A stretch of 64,000 nucleotides of DNA from Lewinellaceae bacterium (lineage in GTDB: Bacteria > Bacteroidota > Bacteroidia > Chitinophagales > Saprospiraceae): positions 1,578,001 through 1,642,000 of the forward strand of contig JACJYL010000002.1 in the NCBI GenBank assembly GCA_020636105.1, in the 5' to 3' direction. Below the pieces are notes generated by a model. The model ran no database searches. It saw only the letters and a list, made by a program, of their open reading frames with translations, and had not been told where the DNA came from. Positions 36,974-46,323 of the stretch are shown here, piece after piece (the stretch's first letter is position 1; every line of letters begins with the position of its first letter). The position numbers were made by a program, and so were the translations under genes.

Positions 36974-38410
36974 GTGTCGAAATACCATTCTTTAGAAGCT
37001 GTCCAGGCAGAAATTCAGTTCGGACTCTCTACCTGTGAAAAGGTGGTGAAGTATTATCTTGCCCAGATCGAAGCTACGAGTTACCTCAATATCTATATCG
37101 AAGTTTACGCCGAAGAAGCTTTAAAAAGAGCGAGAGAACTGGATAAGCGATATAAAGAGGATCGGGACAGTTTGGGCAGCCTTTACGGAATGGTACTTTC
37201 CATCAAAGATAATTTGTGCCACAAGGATCACAAAGTTACCGCAGGGTCAAAAATTCTATCTGGTTTTACTTCCCTGTTTTCAGCTACGGCTATAGACCGA
37301 CTGCTGGCCGAAGATGTCATTATCCTGGGCAGGGTAAATTGTGATGAATTTGGCATGGGCTCTTCGACCGAAAACTCCTGTTACAAACCCACCCTCAATG
37401 CAGACAACCCCGCCCGGGTACCCGGGGGCTCTTCGGGTGGATCTGCGGTTTCCGTGCAGGCCGACACCTGTCTGGCTTCTCTGGGAACAGATACAGGAGG
37501 TTCCGTGCGACAACCGGCTGCCTTTTGCGGCATCATCGGTATGAAGCCTACCTACGGACGTATTTCCCGCTACGGCCTGCTGGCTTATGGGTCTTCCTTT
37601 GATCAGATCGGCGTATTGACAAAATGTGTGGATGATGCTGCACGGCTACTGGAGATCATGTCGGGTCCCGACGAATTTGACAGCACTGCCAGCAAAAAAC
37701 CAGTACCTGATTATTTCAGGAACCTCGATTTTAAAGGCGAAGCGCGTATCGCCTACTTCAATTCGGCACTGGATCATAATAGCCTTGACCCGGAAATGAG
37801 GAAAGCCTCAGCAAAAATGTTTTTTCAACTGCGGGAAAAAGGACATACCGTGGAAGCCGTGGATTTTGAATACCTGGACTACATCATCCCTGCATATTAC
37901 GTGCTCACTACCGCAGAAGCCAGTTCGAACCTCTCCCGTTATGACGGTATCCGTTTCGGTCATCGCAGCGAACATCCGCATGATCTTCCGGAAACCTACA
38001 AACAATCGAGAACCGAAGGATTCGGCACAGAGGTCAAGCGGCGTATCATGCTGGGTACCTTTGTTCTCAGCTCAGGTTATTACGATGCTTACTACACCAA
38101 AGCCCAAAAGGTACGACGCCTCATCCAGGAAAAAACACTGGAGATTTTAAAAGACTACGATTTTATTTTCATGCCGGCCGCTCCCTCCACCGCCTGGAAA
38201 ATCGGTGAAAAAATTGACGACCCTGTTGAAACCTACCTCGCCGACATTTTCACCGTGCAGGCAAACATGGTAGGCATTCCTGCCATTGCCATCCCCGCCG
38301 GACGACACACTAATGGAATGGCCATGGGGGTCCAGTTCATGGCCAATAAATTTGAAGAACAAAAATTACTGGCTTTTGCCAAACAGGTGAATTTATTTCC
38401 CGAGATATGA
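36974..38410 (+). CDS. gatA: Asp-tRNA(Asn)/Glu-tRNA(Gln) amidotransferase subunit A
   Basis: A 478-residue amidase-signature protein. The Ser-cisSer-Lys triad is complete: Lys78 (SIKDN), Ser153 (GGSSGGSA) and nucleophile Ser177 (GTDTGGSVRQPA). The spacing equals that of S. aureus GatA (79/154/178). GatA frees ammonia from glutamine for transamidation of mischarged Glu-tRNA(Gln) or Asp-tRNA(Asn) by GatCAB. The start is a GTG, and MSKYHSLEAVQ fits GatA N-termini. gatB and gatC are not adjacent. Confidence 0.95.
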   Translation: MSKYHSLEAVQAEIQFGLSTCEKVVKYYLAQIEATSYLNIYIEVYAEEALKRARELDKRYKEDRDSLGSLYGMVLSIKDNLCHKDHKVTAGSKILSGFTSLFSATAIDRLLAEDVIILGRVNCDEFGMGSSTENSCYKPTLNADNPARVPGGSSGGSAVSVQADTCLASLGTDTGGSVRQPAAFCGIIGMKPTYGRISRYGLLAYGSSFDQIGVLTKCVDDAARLLEIMSGPDEFDSTASKKPVPDYFRNLDFKGEARIAYFNSALDHNSLDPEMRKASAKMFFQLREKGHTVEAVDFEYLDYIIPAYYVLTTAEASSNLSRYDGIRFGHRSEHPHDLPETYKQSRTEGFGTEVKRRIMLGTFVLSSGYYDAYYTKAQKVRRLIQEKTLEILKDYDFIFMPAAPSTAWKIGEKIDDPVETYLADIFTVQANMVGIPAIAIPAGRHTNGMAMGVQFMANKFEEQKLLAFAKQVNLFPEI

Positions 38411-38743
38411 AAGGGGAAAATTGAAGATGGAGAAATCGCACCACATGTCGGGAGGGTTGGGGCACTTTAACAACAATGTCTCAAAAATTGTCGCCTTAGG
38501 CGCAAAATCAAAAAGATAAACCCGAAATCAACACATTTGTCGTTCAAATTTCGTTATTTTAGGAACGATTCATCAACCAGACTTTAATTTGAAAGTTTTC
38601 TTAAAGATGATGGTTAAAATGCTTGAAAACTAAATTTTTTGCAAAAGCTACACAGAAATGTCCTTAATTCATCCTGTTAAAGGGAATATCCTTCGCTAAG
38701 GACCGTTAAATTAGTCTTTTGTAATTCGAAAATTACAGATGAA
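38411..38743. other. Intergenic region between gatA and the first CHU_C protein gene
   Basis: A 333-bp gap. Near 38425-38450 is a degenerate relative of the dispersed ...GGGAGGGTT element. The remainder is AT-rich and should hold the promoter of the downstream gene, but no convincing TAnnTTTG box was found. No coding sequence was seen. Confidence 0.35.
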
Positions 38744-40996
38744 ATGATCCGATCAATAATTAAAATTTTCATTTTTGCCTTCGGTTTGCTCTTTTTAGCT
38801 CCTTTACAGGCACGCCACATAATCGGAGGCGTGATGACTTATGAATGTCTGGGCAATGATGACTACCGTTTTACCCTAAAAGTTTACCGTGACTGCAACT
38901 GCCAGAACTGTGCTTATTTTGACACACCGGCGGCTATTGGCATTTATCGGTGCGGAACAAATATTGATTGCAATTCACTCGGTCAAAACTCTACTTATGC
39001 TACGATTTATGTGCCACTGGGGCCGGTTTCCCAGGTAGAAATGCCTGATTATCCGTGCCTGATTCCCCCCAATGTATGTGTGCAGGAAGGCGTATACACT
39101 TTCACCGTTCACCTGCCCCAAAGCCTCGAAAGTTACCACATTTCCTATCAGCGTTGTTGTCGCAATGAAACCATTAACAACATCATAGCGCCTGATGAGA
39201 CAGGAGCCACCTATACCATTGAGATTACTCCTGAAGCCCAGTCTTCATGCAATAACAGTCCTGTTTTCAATTCTTTTCCTCCAATCGTTATTTGTGCCGG
39301 GCAACCACTGGAATACGACCACTCGGCTACCGATCCTGAAGGAGATTTGTTGCTTTATAAATTTTGCTCCCCACTGAAAGGTGGTGGTAACCTTTTAGAT
39401 AACAGCAATTATGAAACCTGCGCAGGTGCCGCCCCGAACCCGGCATGTCCTCCGCCTTATGATGATGTGTTTTTTAATGCCCCTGCCTTTACCCCCCTGG
39501 CACCCATGGGGGGGAACCCGGTGGTCAGCATTGACCCCCTTACGGGAATCATTACCGGCACGCCTGAACTGATCGGTCAGTACGTAGTGGGCGTTTGCGT
39601 GGAAGAATACCGAAACGGGGTACTCCTGAGTACCGTTTTTCGTGATTTCCAATTCAACGTAGCCAATTGTGATCCACTGGTCGTCGCCGACATCCAGGAA
39701 GATGAGATCATTTCCCAGCAGGAATTCCTGATCAACTCCTGTGGTAATACCGTGATTAATTTCGTCAATCAAAGTTACCAGCAACAATACATAGATCAAT
39801 GGGAATGGACTTTTGACGTGGGAGGGTCTTCTGTAAGCTCATCCCAATGGAGCCCGACCATCAATTTTCCGGGAGTGGGCGTTTATAACGGTACGCTTAT
39901 CCTCAACCCTGGAACAGAATGTGGCGATACAGCACTGATCAAGGTAAATATATTCCCGGCCATCGATGCGGATTTTACTTTTGCCTACGATACCTGTGTG
40001 GCTGGTCCTGTCAACTTCACCGATCTGTCAACCACGGGAAGTTGCTGCCTGACAGGCTGGAACTGGGAGTTTGGCGACGGCGATTATAGCCTCACCAAAA
40101 ACCCATCTCACATTTACATGGAGCCCGGAGATATTCCTGTACGGTTGACGGTTAGGGATACCAATCAATGCGAGGATGTCATTATTAAATCCATCCCTTA
40201 TTTTCCGGCACCGGCGCTCATTGTCATTGCCCCGAATTCATTTTTCGGATGTGAACCGGCAGATATTTTCTTTGACAACCTCTCTTTTCCCATTGATACA
40301 ACCTACGATATTGTATGGAACTTTGGTGACGGAGAATCAGGATACGATATAAGCCCCTGGCATACCTATAATATGCCCGGAATTTTCACGGTGGATGTTT
40401 CCATTACCTCCCCCATTGGCTGTGAGATCAGCGAGATCTTTCCTAATCTTATCCAAATCGAGCCTTCCCCTGAAGCAGGATTCAGCTTTTTCCCCAAGGA
40501 TATCAGTATCCTGGAGCCGGAGGTGTCCTTTACCGACGAGTCAATGGGAGCGGCAGGGATTTACTGGACCTTCGGCGACGGAGATTTTTCTTCGATATGG
40601 AATCCCGTTCACCTTTATAGTGATACCGGAACGGTGGCCGTCACCCAAATCGTTACCCATATCAGCGGTTGTAAAGATACCCTGGTTCAATACCTTGACA
40701 TTAAACCGGAGGTAAGGTATTTTCTACCCAATGCCTTCACGCCTAACAATGATTCGGTCAATGAATACTACAAAGGGGTAGGCATACTGGACGGAGCGAA
40801 GAACTTCAAGTTCTCCGTGTGGAACAGATGGGGCGAACTGGTTTTTGAAACCAATGACCCGCTGGAAGGCTGGAACGGAACGAAATTCAATAATGGCAAG
40901 CCTTCTCCCTCCGGGGTGTATGTCGTCCTGGCCAGTTTTACCGGGCCGAGGGGAAAACATTTTGAATATAAAGGGTTCGCTACCCTCATCAGGTAA
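38744..40996 (+). CDS. CHU_C (T9SS type B) PKD-domain surface protein, paralogue 1
   Basis: A 750-residue secreted protein with a signal peptide ending near LQA (residue 23). The N-terminal domain (HIIGGVMTYECLG, KVYRDCNCQNC) is a Cys-rich Bacteroidota module, followed by an Ig-like putative cadherin-type repeat (SIDPLTGIITGTP). Three PKD modules carry FGDG motifs (WEFGDGDYS, WNFGDGESG, WTFGDGDFS). The last ~90 residues (FLPNAFTPNNDSVNEYYKG, NRWGELVFET, GVYVV) are the CHU_C domain, which directs T9SS export and type B attachment. An almost collinear paralogue lies at 41731-43983. No enzyme domain is visible. Confidence 0.93.
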   Translation: MIRSIIKIFIFAFGLLFLAPLQARHIIGGVMTYECLGNDDYRFTLKVYRDCNCQNCAYFDTPAAIGIYRCGTNIDCNSLGQNSTYATIYVPLGPVSQVEMPDYPCLIPPNVCVQEGVYTFTVHLPQSLESYHISYQRCCRNETINNIIAPDETGATYTIEITPEAQSSCNNSPVFNSFPPIVICAGQPLEYDHSATDPEGDLLLYKFCSPLKGGGNLLDNSNYETCAGAAPNPACPPPYDDVFFNAPAFTPLAPMGGNPVVSIDPLTGIITGTPELIGQYVVGVCVEEYRNGVLLSTVFRDFQFNVANCDPLVVADIQEDEIISQQEFLINSCGNTVINFVNQSYQQQYIDQWEWTFDVGGSSVSSSQWSPTINFPGVGVYNGTLILNPGTECGDTALIKVNIFPAIDADFTFAYDTCVAGPVNFTDLSTTGSCCLTGWNWEFGDGDYSLTKNPSHIYMEPGDIPVRLTVRDTNQCEDVIIKSIPYFPAPALIVIAPNSFFGCEPADIFFDNLSFPIDTTYDIVWNFGDGESGYDISPWHTYNMPGIFTVDVSITSPIGCEISEIFPNLIQIEPSPEAGFSFFPKDISILEPEVSFTDESMGAAGIYWTFGDGDFSSIWNPVHLYSDTGTVAVTQIVTHISGCKDTLVQYLDIKPEVRYFLPNAFTPNNDSVNEYYKGVGILDGAKNFKFSVWNRWGELVFETNDPLEGWNGTKFNNGKPSPSGVYVVLASFTGPRGKHFEYKGFATLIR

Positions 40997-41005
40997 CTTT
41001 GAATG

Positions 41006-41051
41006 CGGTCAATATAGGGTCTAATTTTAAAGTTAGACCCTATATTGACCG
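41006..41051. promoter_or_regulatory. Perfect 19-bp inverted repeat upstream of bioY
   Basis: Positions 41006-41024 and 41033-41051 are perfect reverse complements around an 8-nt loop. The right arm ends 13 nt before the proposed bioY TTG start. No T-run follows on either strand, so a plain intrinsic terminator is unlikely. A protein-binding operator or a hairpin controlling bioY translation is more plausible. Confidence 0.75.
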
Positions 41052-41064
41052 AAATCCACCACAA

Positions 41065-41604
41065 TTGAATCCAACCTTAAAAAGAATTTTCCGGGCCATT
41101 GTTGGCATCCTTTTTATCGCCCTTTTCGCCCGGATCAATATAGATCTGCCCGGTGGCATTCCCATTAGCGGGCAGAGTTTCGCGGTATTGGTGACCGCCA
41201 TTTTATTGGGTCGAAAATGGGGAACATTATCCGTTTTGGGATATGTGATTATCGGAATATTGGGATGGCCCGTTTTCGCTGAAGGGGCTGCCGGCATCAA
41301 AGTGCTTTATTCGGGAAGTGGAGGATTCATCATCGGGTTCATCGTAGCGGCTTTTTTCACCGGATGGCTTGGAGACAGGGGCTGGAAGTTTACCTTTTGG
41401 AAAAGTCTAACAGCCATGAGCCTTGGCACCTTTATCATTTTACTTTTCGGTGTAGGCAAACTTACTTACGATTACAACCTTTTGCAGGCCCTCCAATGGG
41501 GTTTTTACCCATTTCTTTGGGGAGCTTTAGCCAAGATAATTTTAGGAGCAATCCTTTCTGCAGCCCTCCACTCAAAACAGCATGAATCAGCCTCCAAAGG
41601 ATAA
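41065..41604 (+). CDS. bioY: BioY family biotin transporter (ECF S component)
   Basis: A 179-residue membrane protein with about six hydrophobic segments. The BioY pattern is visible: LPGGIPISGQSFAVLVTAILLG, then GYVIIGILGWPVFAEG and SGSGGFIIGF. It captures biotin at the inner membrane, alone or with an energy-coupling module. There is no ATG. A TTG at 41065 is chosen because upstream codons fall inside the perfect palindrome; a TTG at 40999 would add 22 residues encoded by that palindrome. The gene is sandwiched between the two CHU_C paralogues. Confidence 0.88.
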   Translation: MNPTLKRIFRAIVGILFIALFARINIDLPGGIPISGQSFAVLVTAILLGRKWGTLSVLGYVIIGILGWPVFAEGAAGIKVLYSGSGGFIIGFIVAAFFTGWLGDRGWKFTFWKSLTAMSLGTFIILLFGVGKLTYDYNLLQALQWGFYPFLWGALAKIILGAILSAALHSKQHESASKG

Positions 41605-41730
41605 TCACCTTTTGTTTTGGCCTTTAATCTTGTAAAATTCAAAGTTCGTCCTACAATCCTGTCATTTTTCCTTTGAAATTCCTTATTTTAACCATCAATT
41701 GACCACCCGCTTTCCAAAACCACACCCGAA

Positions 41731-43983
41731 ATGATCCGACTATTTTCAAAAACAATAATATTATGGCTTGCCATTTCTTATTTCTCCCCCCTTTCGGCCA
41801 ACCACATCATCGGCGGCGTAATGACATACAAATGCCTGGGAAATGATGATTATGAAATCACGACAAAGATATATCGCGACTGCAATTGCCAAAGTTGTGC
41901 GTTCTTTGATCCGGAGCTGCCCATTGGCATTTATAAATGTGGTACGAATATCAATTGTTCGAGCCTGGATCAGACGTCAACTTTTGCCACTGCTTTTCCT
42001 ATAGTGGACTCTATCACCCTGGTAGACATTCCTGATTACCCTTGTCTCATACCACCCGATGTTTGCGTTCAACAGGCCACTTATATCTTTACGGTCAATC
42101 TTCCATTGAGTACCGAAAGTTACCACCTGACTTATCAAAGATGTTGCAGAAATGCGACGATCAATAATATTTTGTTACCCAATGAGACTGGCGCCACTTT
42201 TACCATTGAAATCACCCCGGAAGCCCAGGCAGTATGCAATAACAGTCCTGTTTTCAACAGTTTTCCTCCCATAGTCATCTGTGCGGACCAACCGCTGGAA
42301 TACGACCATTCAGCCACCGATCCGGATGGAGATCTTTTGCTCTACAAATTCTGCCCACCGCTTGAAGGGGCAGGATATATACTTGACGGAAGCCTCGTCG
42401 AAACCTGCCAGGGGGTATTTCCCAATCCAGGATGCCCACCTCCTTACGGCGGTGTTTCTTTTACGCTTCCCTCCTATTCGACCCTAACACCCATGGGAGG
42501 GAATCCGGTCATTTCTATTGACCCTTTGACCGGATTAATAACGGGAACGCCCAATTTGACAGGTCAATTCGTGGTTGGCGTTTGTGTTGAGGAATACAGA
42601 AATGGCGTTTTGCTGGGCAAAGTTTTTCGTGATTTTCAATTTAATGTGACCCCTTGTGACCCCCTTGTTGTGGCTGATGTTTTAGAAGATGAGGAGATCA
42701 CTCCTCAGGAATTTGTCCTCAATTCCTGTGGCAACACCACCGTAAATATTCCCAACCAAAGCTACCAGCAGCAATTTATTGACGACTGGCAGTGGGATTT
42801 TGAAATCGACGGTTCTTTAACGTCTTTTACGGAATGGAGCCCCACTATTGATTTCCAGGAAGCCGGGCAATATAATGGCCTGCTCATTCTCAACCCCAAT
42901 ACAGCCTGTGGAGATACAGCAATCATCCATGTCAATATTTTTCCGACAGTGGAAGCTGATTTTTCCTTTGATTATGATACCTGCGTGGCAGGACCTGTTG
43001 TTTTCACCGATCTGTCGACCACGGGTAGTTGCTGCCTGACCAGCTGGAGTTGGGAGTTTGGGGACGGAGGTTATTCCATTTCCCAAAATCCGGAACATGA
43101 ATACCTGGATCCGGGAGATTATGAGGTCCGGCTAACCGCCCGAGACACCAACCAATGCGAATCTATTACCAAAAATTACCTGGCTTACTATCCGCTTCCT
43201 GAAATAATCCTGATTGCTCCCGACACCTATTCCGGTTGCGAGCCGGCGGAAATTTACTTTGATAATTTGTCTTCTCCCATCAATGCATCTTATGATATCC
43301 TGTGGCACTTTGGAGATGGCCAAAGTTCCTCTGATTTGAGTCCCCTTCACACCTATATAAATGCTGGTTTATTTACGGTAGATGTTTTTATTGCTTCCCC
43401 CGTTGGGTGTGAGGTTAGCAATACTTTTTCCGACCTGATCAACATTGAAGCATCTCCTTTAGCCGGATTCAGCTTTACACCTCAAGAAACCAGCATACTG
43501 GAACCTGAAGTCACTTTTACGGATGAATCCCTTGACGCCGCAAGCATTTACTGGACTTTCGGGGATGGGTTTTCTTCCTCCCTCCCAAATCCAGTGCATA
43601 CTTACCGGGATACTGGCTTTTTGGCCATTTCACAAATCGTTACTCACTTGGATGGCTGTAAGGATACTTTAATTCAATATTTGGATATTCGTCCGGAAGT
43701 GCGGTATTTTTTACCCAATGCTTTTACGCCTAACAATGATTCGGTCAACGAAAACTACAAAGGGGTAGGAATCCTGGAAGGGGTGAAAAATTTCAATTTT
43801 TCGATATGGAATCGCTGGGGAGAACTGGTCTTTGAAACACAGGATCCAGATCAAGGGTGGAACGGATTGAAATTCAATACAGGGAGGCCGGCTCCACAAG
43901 GTGAGTATGTGGTGAAAGTAAGTTATATCGACCCCAGGGGGCATCGCGTTGAGCATAAAGGTTTTGCTACTTTGATCCGATAA
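41731..43983 (+). CDS. CHU_C (T9SS type B) PKD-domain surface protein, paralogue 2
   Basis: A 750-residue protein, the same length as the paralogue at 38744-40996 and similar along its whole length. It shows the same domain order: signal peptide, HIIGGVMTYKCLG Cys-rich module, SIDPLTGLITGTP Ig-like repeat, three FGDG-bearing PKD modules, and a C-terminal CHU_C domain with FLPNAFTPNNDSVNENYKG. The most conserved stretches are the N-terminal Cys module and the CHU_C domain; mid-protein loops differ. Its last 17 bases overlap the end of the convergent acetyltransferase gene. Confidence 0.93.
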   Translation: MIRLFSKTIILWLAISYFSPLSANHIIGGVMTYKCLGNDDYEITTKIYRDCNCQSCAFFDPELPIGIYKCGTNINCSSLDQTSTFATAFPIVDSITLVDIPDYPCLIPPDVCVQQATYIFTVNLPLSTESYHLTYQRCCRNATINNILLPNETGATFTIEITPEAQAVCNNSPVFNSFPPIVICADQPLEYDHSATDPDGDLLLYKFCPPLEGAGYILDGSLVETCQGVFPNPGCPPPYGGVSFTLPSYSTLTPMGGNPVISIDPLTGLITGTPNLTGQFVVGVCVEEYRNGVLLGKVFRDFQFNVTPCDPLVVADVLEDEEITPQEFVLNSCGNTTVNIPNQSYQQQFIDDWQWDFEIDGSLTSFTEWSPTIDFQEAGQYNGLLILNPNTACGDTAIIHVNIFPTVEADFSFDYDTCVAGPVVFTDLSTTGSCCLTSWSWEFGDGGYSISQNPEHEYLDPGDYEVRLTARDTNQCESITKNYLAYYPLPEIILIAPDTYSGCEPAEIYFDNLSSPINASYDILWHFGDGQSSSDLSPLHTYINAGLFTVDVFIASPVGCEVSNTFSDLINIEASPLAGFSFTPQETSILEPEVTFTDESLDAASIYWTFGDGFSSSLPNPVHTYRDTGFLAISQIVTHLDGCKDTLIQYLDIRPEVRYFLPNAFTPNNDSVNENYKGVGILEGVKNFNFSIWNRWGELVFETQDPDQGWNGLKFNTGRPAPQGEYVVKVSYIDPRGHRVEHKGFATLIR

Positions 43984-44485
43984 CCCCTTCCCCTAAACCC
44001 TGATCGAGCAGGAGTTGCCAATATCCCACATCGCGCCAACCACCGAATTTAAACCCAACTGCTTTGAAATGGGCCACCTTTTCAAAACCAAACTTCTCAT
44101 GTAAAATGATGCTGGCTTCATTCGGCAGAGCAATACCTCCCATAATTGCATGTATGCCTGCCTTTTTTAAAATTTCAAAAAGTTTTTCATAAAGCGCCTT
44201 TCCAATGCCCTGTCCTTGATAACCGTTTCGAATATAAACTGATACTTCAACCGAATGCTTGTAGGCAGCTCTTGCCTTCCAGGGTTTCGCATAGGCATAC
44301 CCCACCAATTCATTCTTTTCTAAACAGACTAACCATGGCAAAATATTATTGTGAAGCTTTATTCTTTCTTCCATAGCCACCGTATCAAGCGCCTCGATTT
44401 CAAAGGTGGCCGTGGAATTTAAAATATAGTAATTGTAAATGTCCACAATTTTTGGAGCATCACTTAAAGCAACCGTTCGGATCAT
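43967..44485 (-). CDS. GNAT acetyltransferase, phosphinothricin acetyltransferase-like (PAT/YncA type)
   Basis: A 172-residue protein from the ATG at 44485; longer upstream starts add a hydrophobic stretch not seen in the family. It begins IRTVALSDAPKIVDIYNYYI, and the acetyl-CoA loop is YIRNGYQGQGIGKALYEKL. The C-terminal half has the PAT-type NEASIILHEKFGFEKVAHF and FGGWRDVGYWQ motifs. Relatives acetylate amino-acid analogues such as methionine sulfoximine or phosphinothricin. Its 3' end overlaps the end of the CHU_C gene by 17 nt. Confidence 0.88.
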   Translation of the reverse strand: MIRTVALSDAPKIVDIYNYYILNSTATFEIEALDTVAMEERIKLHNNILPWLVCLEKNELVGYAYAKPWKARAAYKHSVEVSVYIRNGYQGQGIGKALYEKLFEILKKAGIHAIMGGIALPNEASIILHEKFGFEKVAHFKAVGFKFGGWRDVGYWQLLLDQGLGEGVIGSK

Positions 44486-44562
44486 TTTTGTTTTTATTTC
44501 AAATATAATACACAAAGACAATTTCACAACATTTCCTATATTCGCCAATCAAATACCAGACA

Positions 44563-46314
44563 ATGACAAAAAATTACCTCTGTATACACGGCCACTTTTA
44601 CCAGCCTCCCCGGGAAAACCCGTGGTTGGACAGGATAGAAAAAGAACCTTCTGCAGCACCTTTTGACAACTGGAACCAGCGCATCAATGCAGAATGCTAC
44701 CATACCAATGCCTTTGCCCGTATCCTCAATGACGAAGGGCGCATTCGACATCTTTTGAATAATTACGAATACATAAGTTTCAATTTCGGCCCTACCCTGC
44801 TTTCCTGGATGGAAAAAATGGACATGGAAACTTACGAGGCTATCCTCAATGCCGATCGGAGAAGTCGGGAAAGACTGGGGCACGGCAATGCACTGGCCCA
44901 GGTTTACAATCACATTATCATGCCCCTGGCCAATGAACGCGACAAACATACCCAGGTTATTTGGGGTATCCGGGATTTTGAATTTCGCTTTGGGAGGAAG
45001 CCTGAAGGCATGTGGCTGGCCGAAACGGCAGTAGACCTCCCTACCCTGGAAGTCCTGGCAGAGCATGGTATTCAATTTACCATTCTTGCGCCGGGGCAGG
45101 CAAAAGCTTTTCGTCAATTGGGTAAAAAAGATTGGGAGGAAATTATTGGTACCGGGATCAATACCCGCCGGCCCTATTTGTGCAAATTACCTTCAGGTAA
45201 GACCATAAACCTCTTCTTTTACGACGGAGGTCTTTCACAGGCCGTTGCCTTCGAAGGGCTCCTGAATTACGGGAAATTTTTTGCCGAAAGGTTAACGAAG
45301 GATTTTAATGATGATGTGGTAGAACTCATCCATATCGCCACTGACGGAGAATCTTACGGCCATCACCACAGACATGGTGAAATGGCCCTGGCTCATGCGC
45401 TCCATCACGTTCAAAAGCACGAACTGGCCACTTTGACGAATTATGCGACTTTCCTCGAAGATTTTCCACCTACTTTTGAAGTGCAACTCCACGAAAACAG
45501 TTCATGGAGTTGTTATCATGGGGTAGAACGATGGCGATCCAATTGCGGTTGCCATATGGGAGGGAATAATGGCTGGACCCAGGAATGGAGAAAAAACCTA
45601 AGAGAAATACTCGACTGGCTTCGTGACGAACTGGCGGTAATCTATGAGCGGGAAGCTTCAAAGCTGACAAAATCTCCATGGGATATGAGAAACAATTACA
45701 TCCACTGGATATTGAAAAACAGAAACATTTCCCCAGTAATGTTGTCTGCACCTGATGAAATCAACACGGAAGTACATGACCTGTCCGATCCTTATTATCT
45801 CGACCCCACACTCCTACAGTTGCTTGAAATGCAGCACAATGCTTTACTCATGTTTACCAGCTGTGCCTGGTTTTTTGATGAAATTTCAGGTATTGAATCG
45901 ACGCAGGTATTAAAATACGCCAAGCGGGCCATGGAGATAGCCCAGGATCTTACAGGAATTGATCTTCATGATACGTTTGTGAGAAAACTGGAAATTGCCC
46001 ATTCGAACGTCTATGAGAACGGCGCCACCATTTATAAGGAACATATAATCCCCGCAAGGCTTAAAGCCATGGGAAAAGTTTTCTTCCAAGGCTTTTTAAA
46101 CATCAATGAAGAAACGGATCTCAAAACGATCCAGGAGCTTACACAAATGCTCGTGAATCTCCGGGAGGCTCATATTACGGTAGACCATCTCAATAAATGC
46201 CAGAACCATTATCATCGCATGGAAAGACAATTTGTTAATAACCAATTAACCTTTCCCAGTAACGAATGGGAAGATGCTTTTGAAGATTTGGGTGAAGCGC
46301 TTGGCTTCGACTGA
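44563..46314 (+). CDS. Glycoside hydrolase family 57 / DUF3536 protein
   Basis: A 583-residue cytoplasmic protein. The start IHGHFYQPPRENPWLD is the N-terminal signature of GH57 proteins that carry a DUF3536 domain. Glu154 (GMWLAETAVD) lies at the GH57 nucleophile position and Asp261 (ATDGESYGHHH) at the acid/base position. The C-terminal half (WRSNCGC, CAWFFDEISGIE, YAKRA) fits DUF3536. GH57 members act on alpha-glucans (amylase, branching enzyme); the substrate of this branch is not established. TATATTCG about 19 nt before the ATG is a weak -7 candidate. Confidence 0.88.
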   Translation: MTKNYLCIHGHFYQPPRENPWLDRIEKEPSAAPFDNWNQRINAECYHTNAFARILNDEGRIRHLLNNYEYISFNFGPTLLSWMEKMDMETYEAILNADRRSRERLGHGNALAQVYNHIIMPLANERDKHTQVIWGIRDFEFRFGRKPEGMWLAETAVDLPTLEVLAEHGIQFTILAPGQAKAFRQLGKKDWEEIIGTGINTRRPYLCKLPSGKTINLFFYDGGLSQAVAFEGLLNYGKFFAERLTKDFNDDVVELIHIATDGESYGHHHRHGEMALAHALHHVQKHELATLTNYATFLEDFPPTFEVQLHENSSWSCYHGVERWRSNCGCHMGGNNGWTQEWRKNLREILDWLRDELAVIYEREASKLTKSPWDMRNNYIHWILKNRNISPVMLSAPDEINTEVHDLSDPYYLDPTLLQLLEMQHNALLMFTSCAWFFDEISGIESTQVLKYAKRAMEIAQDLTGIDLHDTFVRKLEIAHSNVYENGATIYKEHIIPARLKAMGKVFFQGFLNINEETDLKTIQELTQMLVNLREAHITVDHLNKCQNHYHRMERQFVNNQLTFPSNEWEDAFEDLGEALGFD

Positions 46315-46323
46315 ACTTATTTA

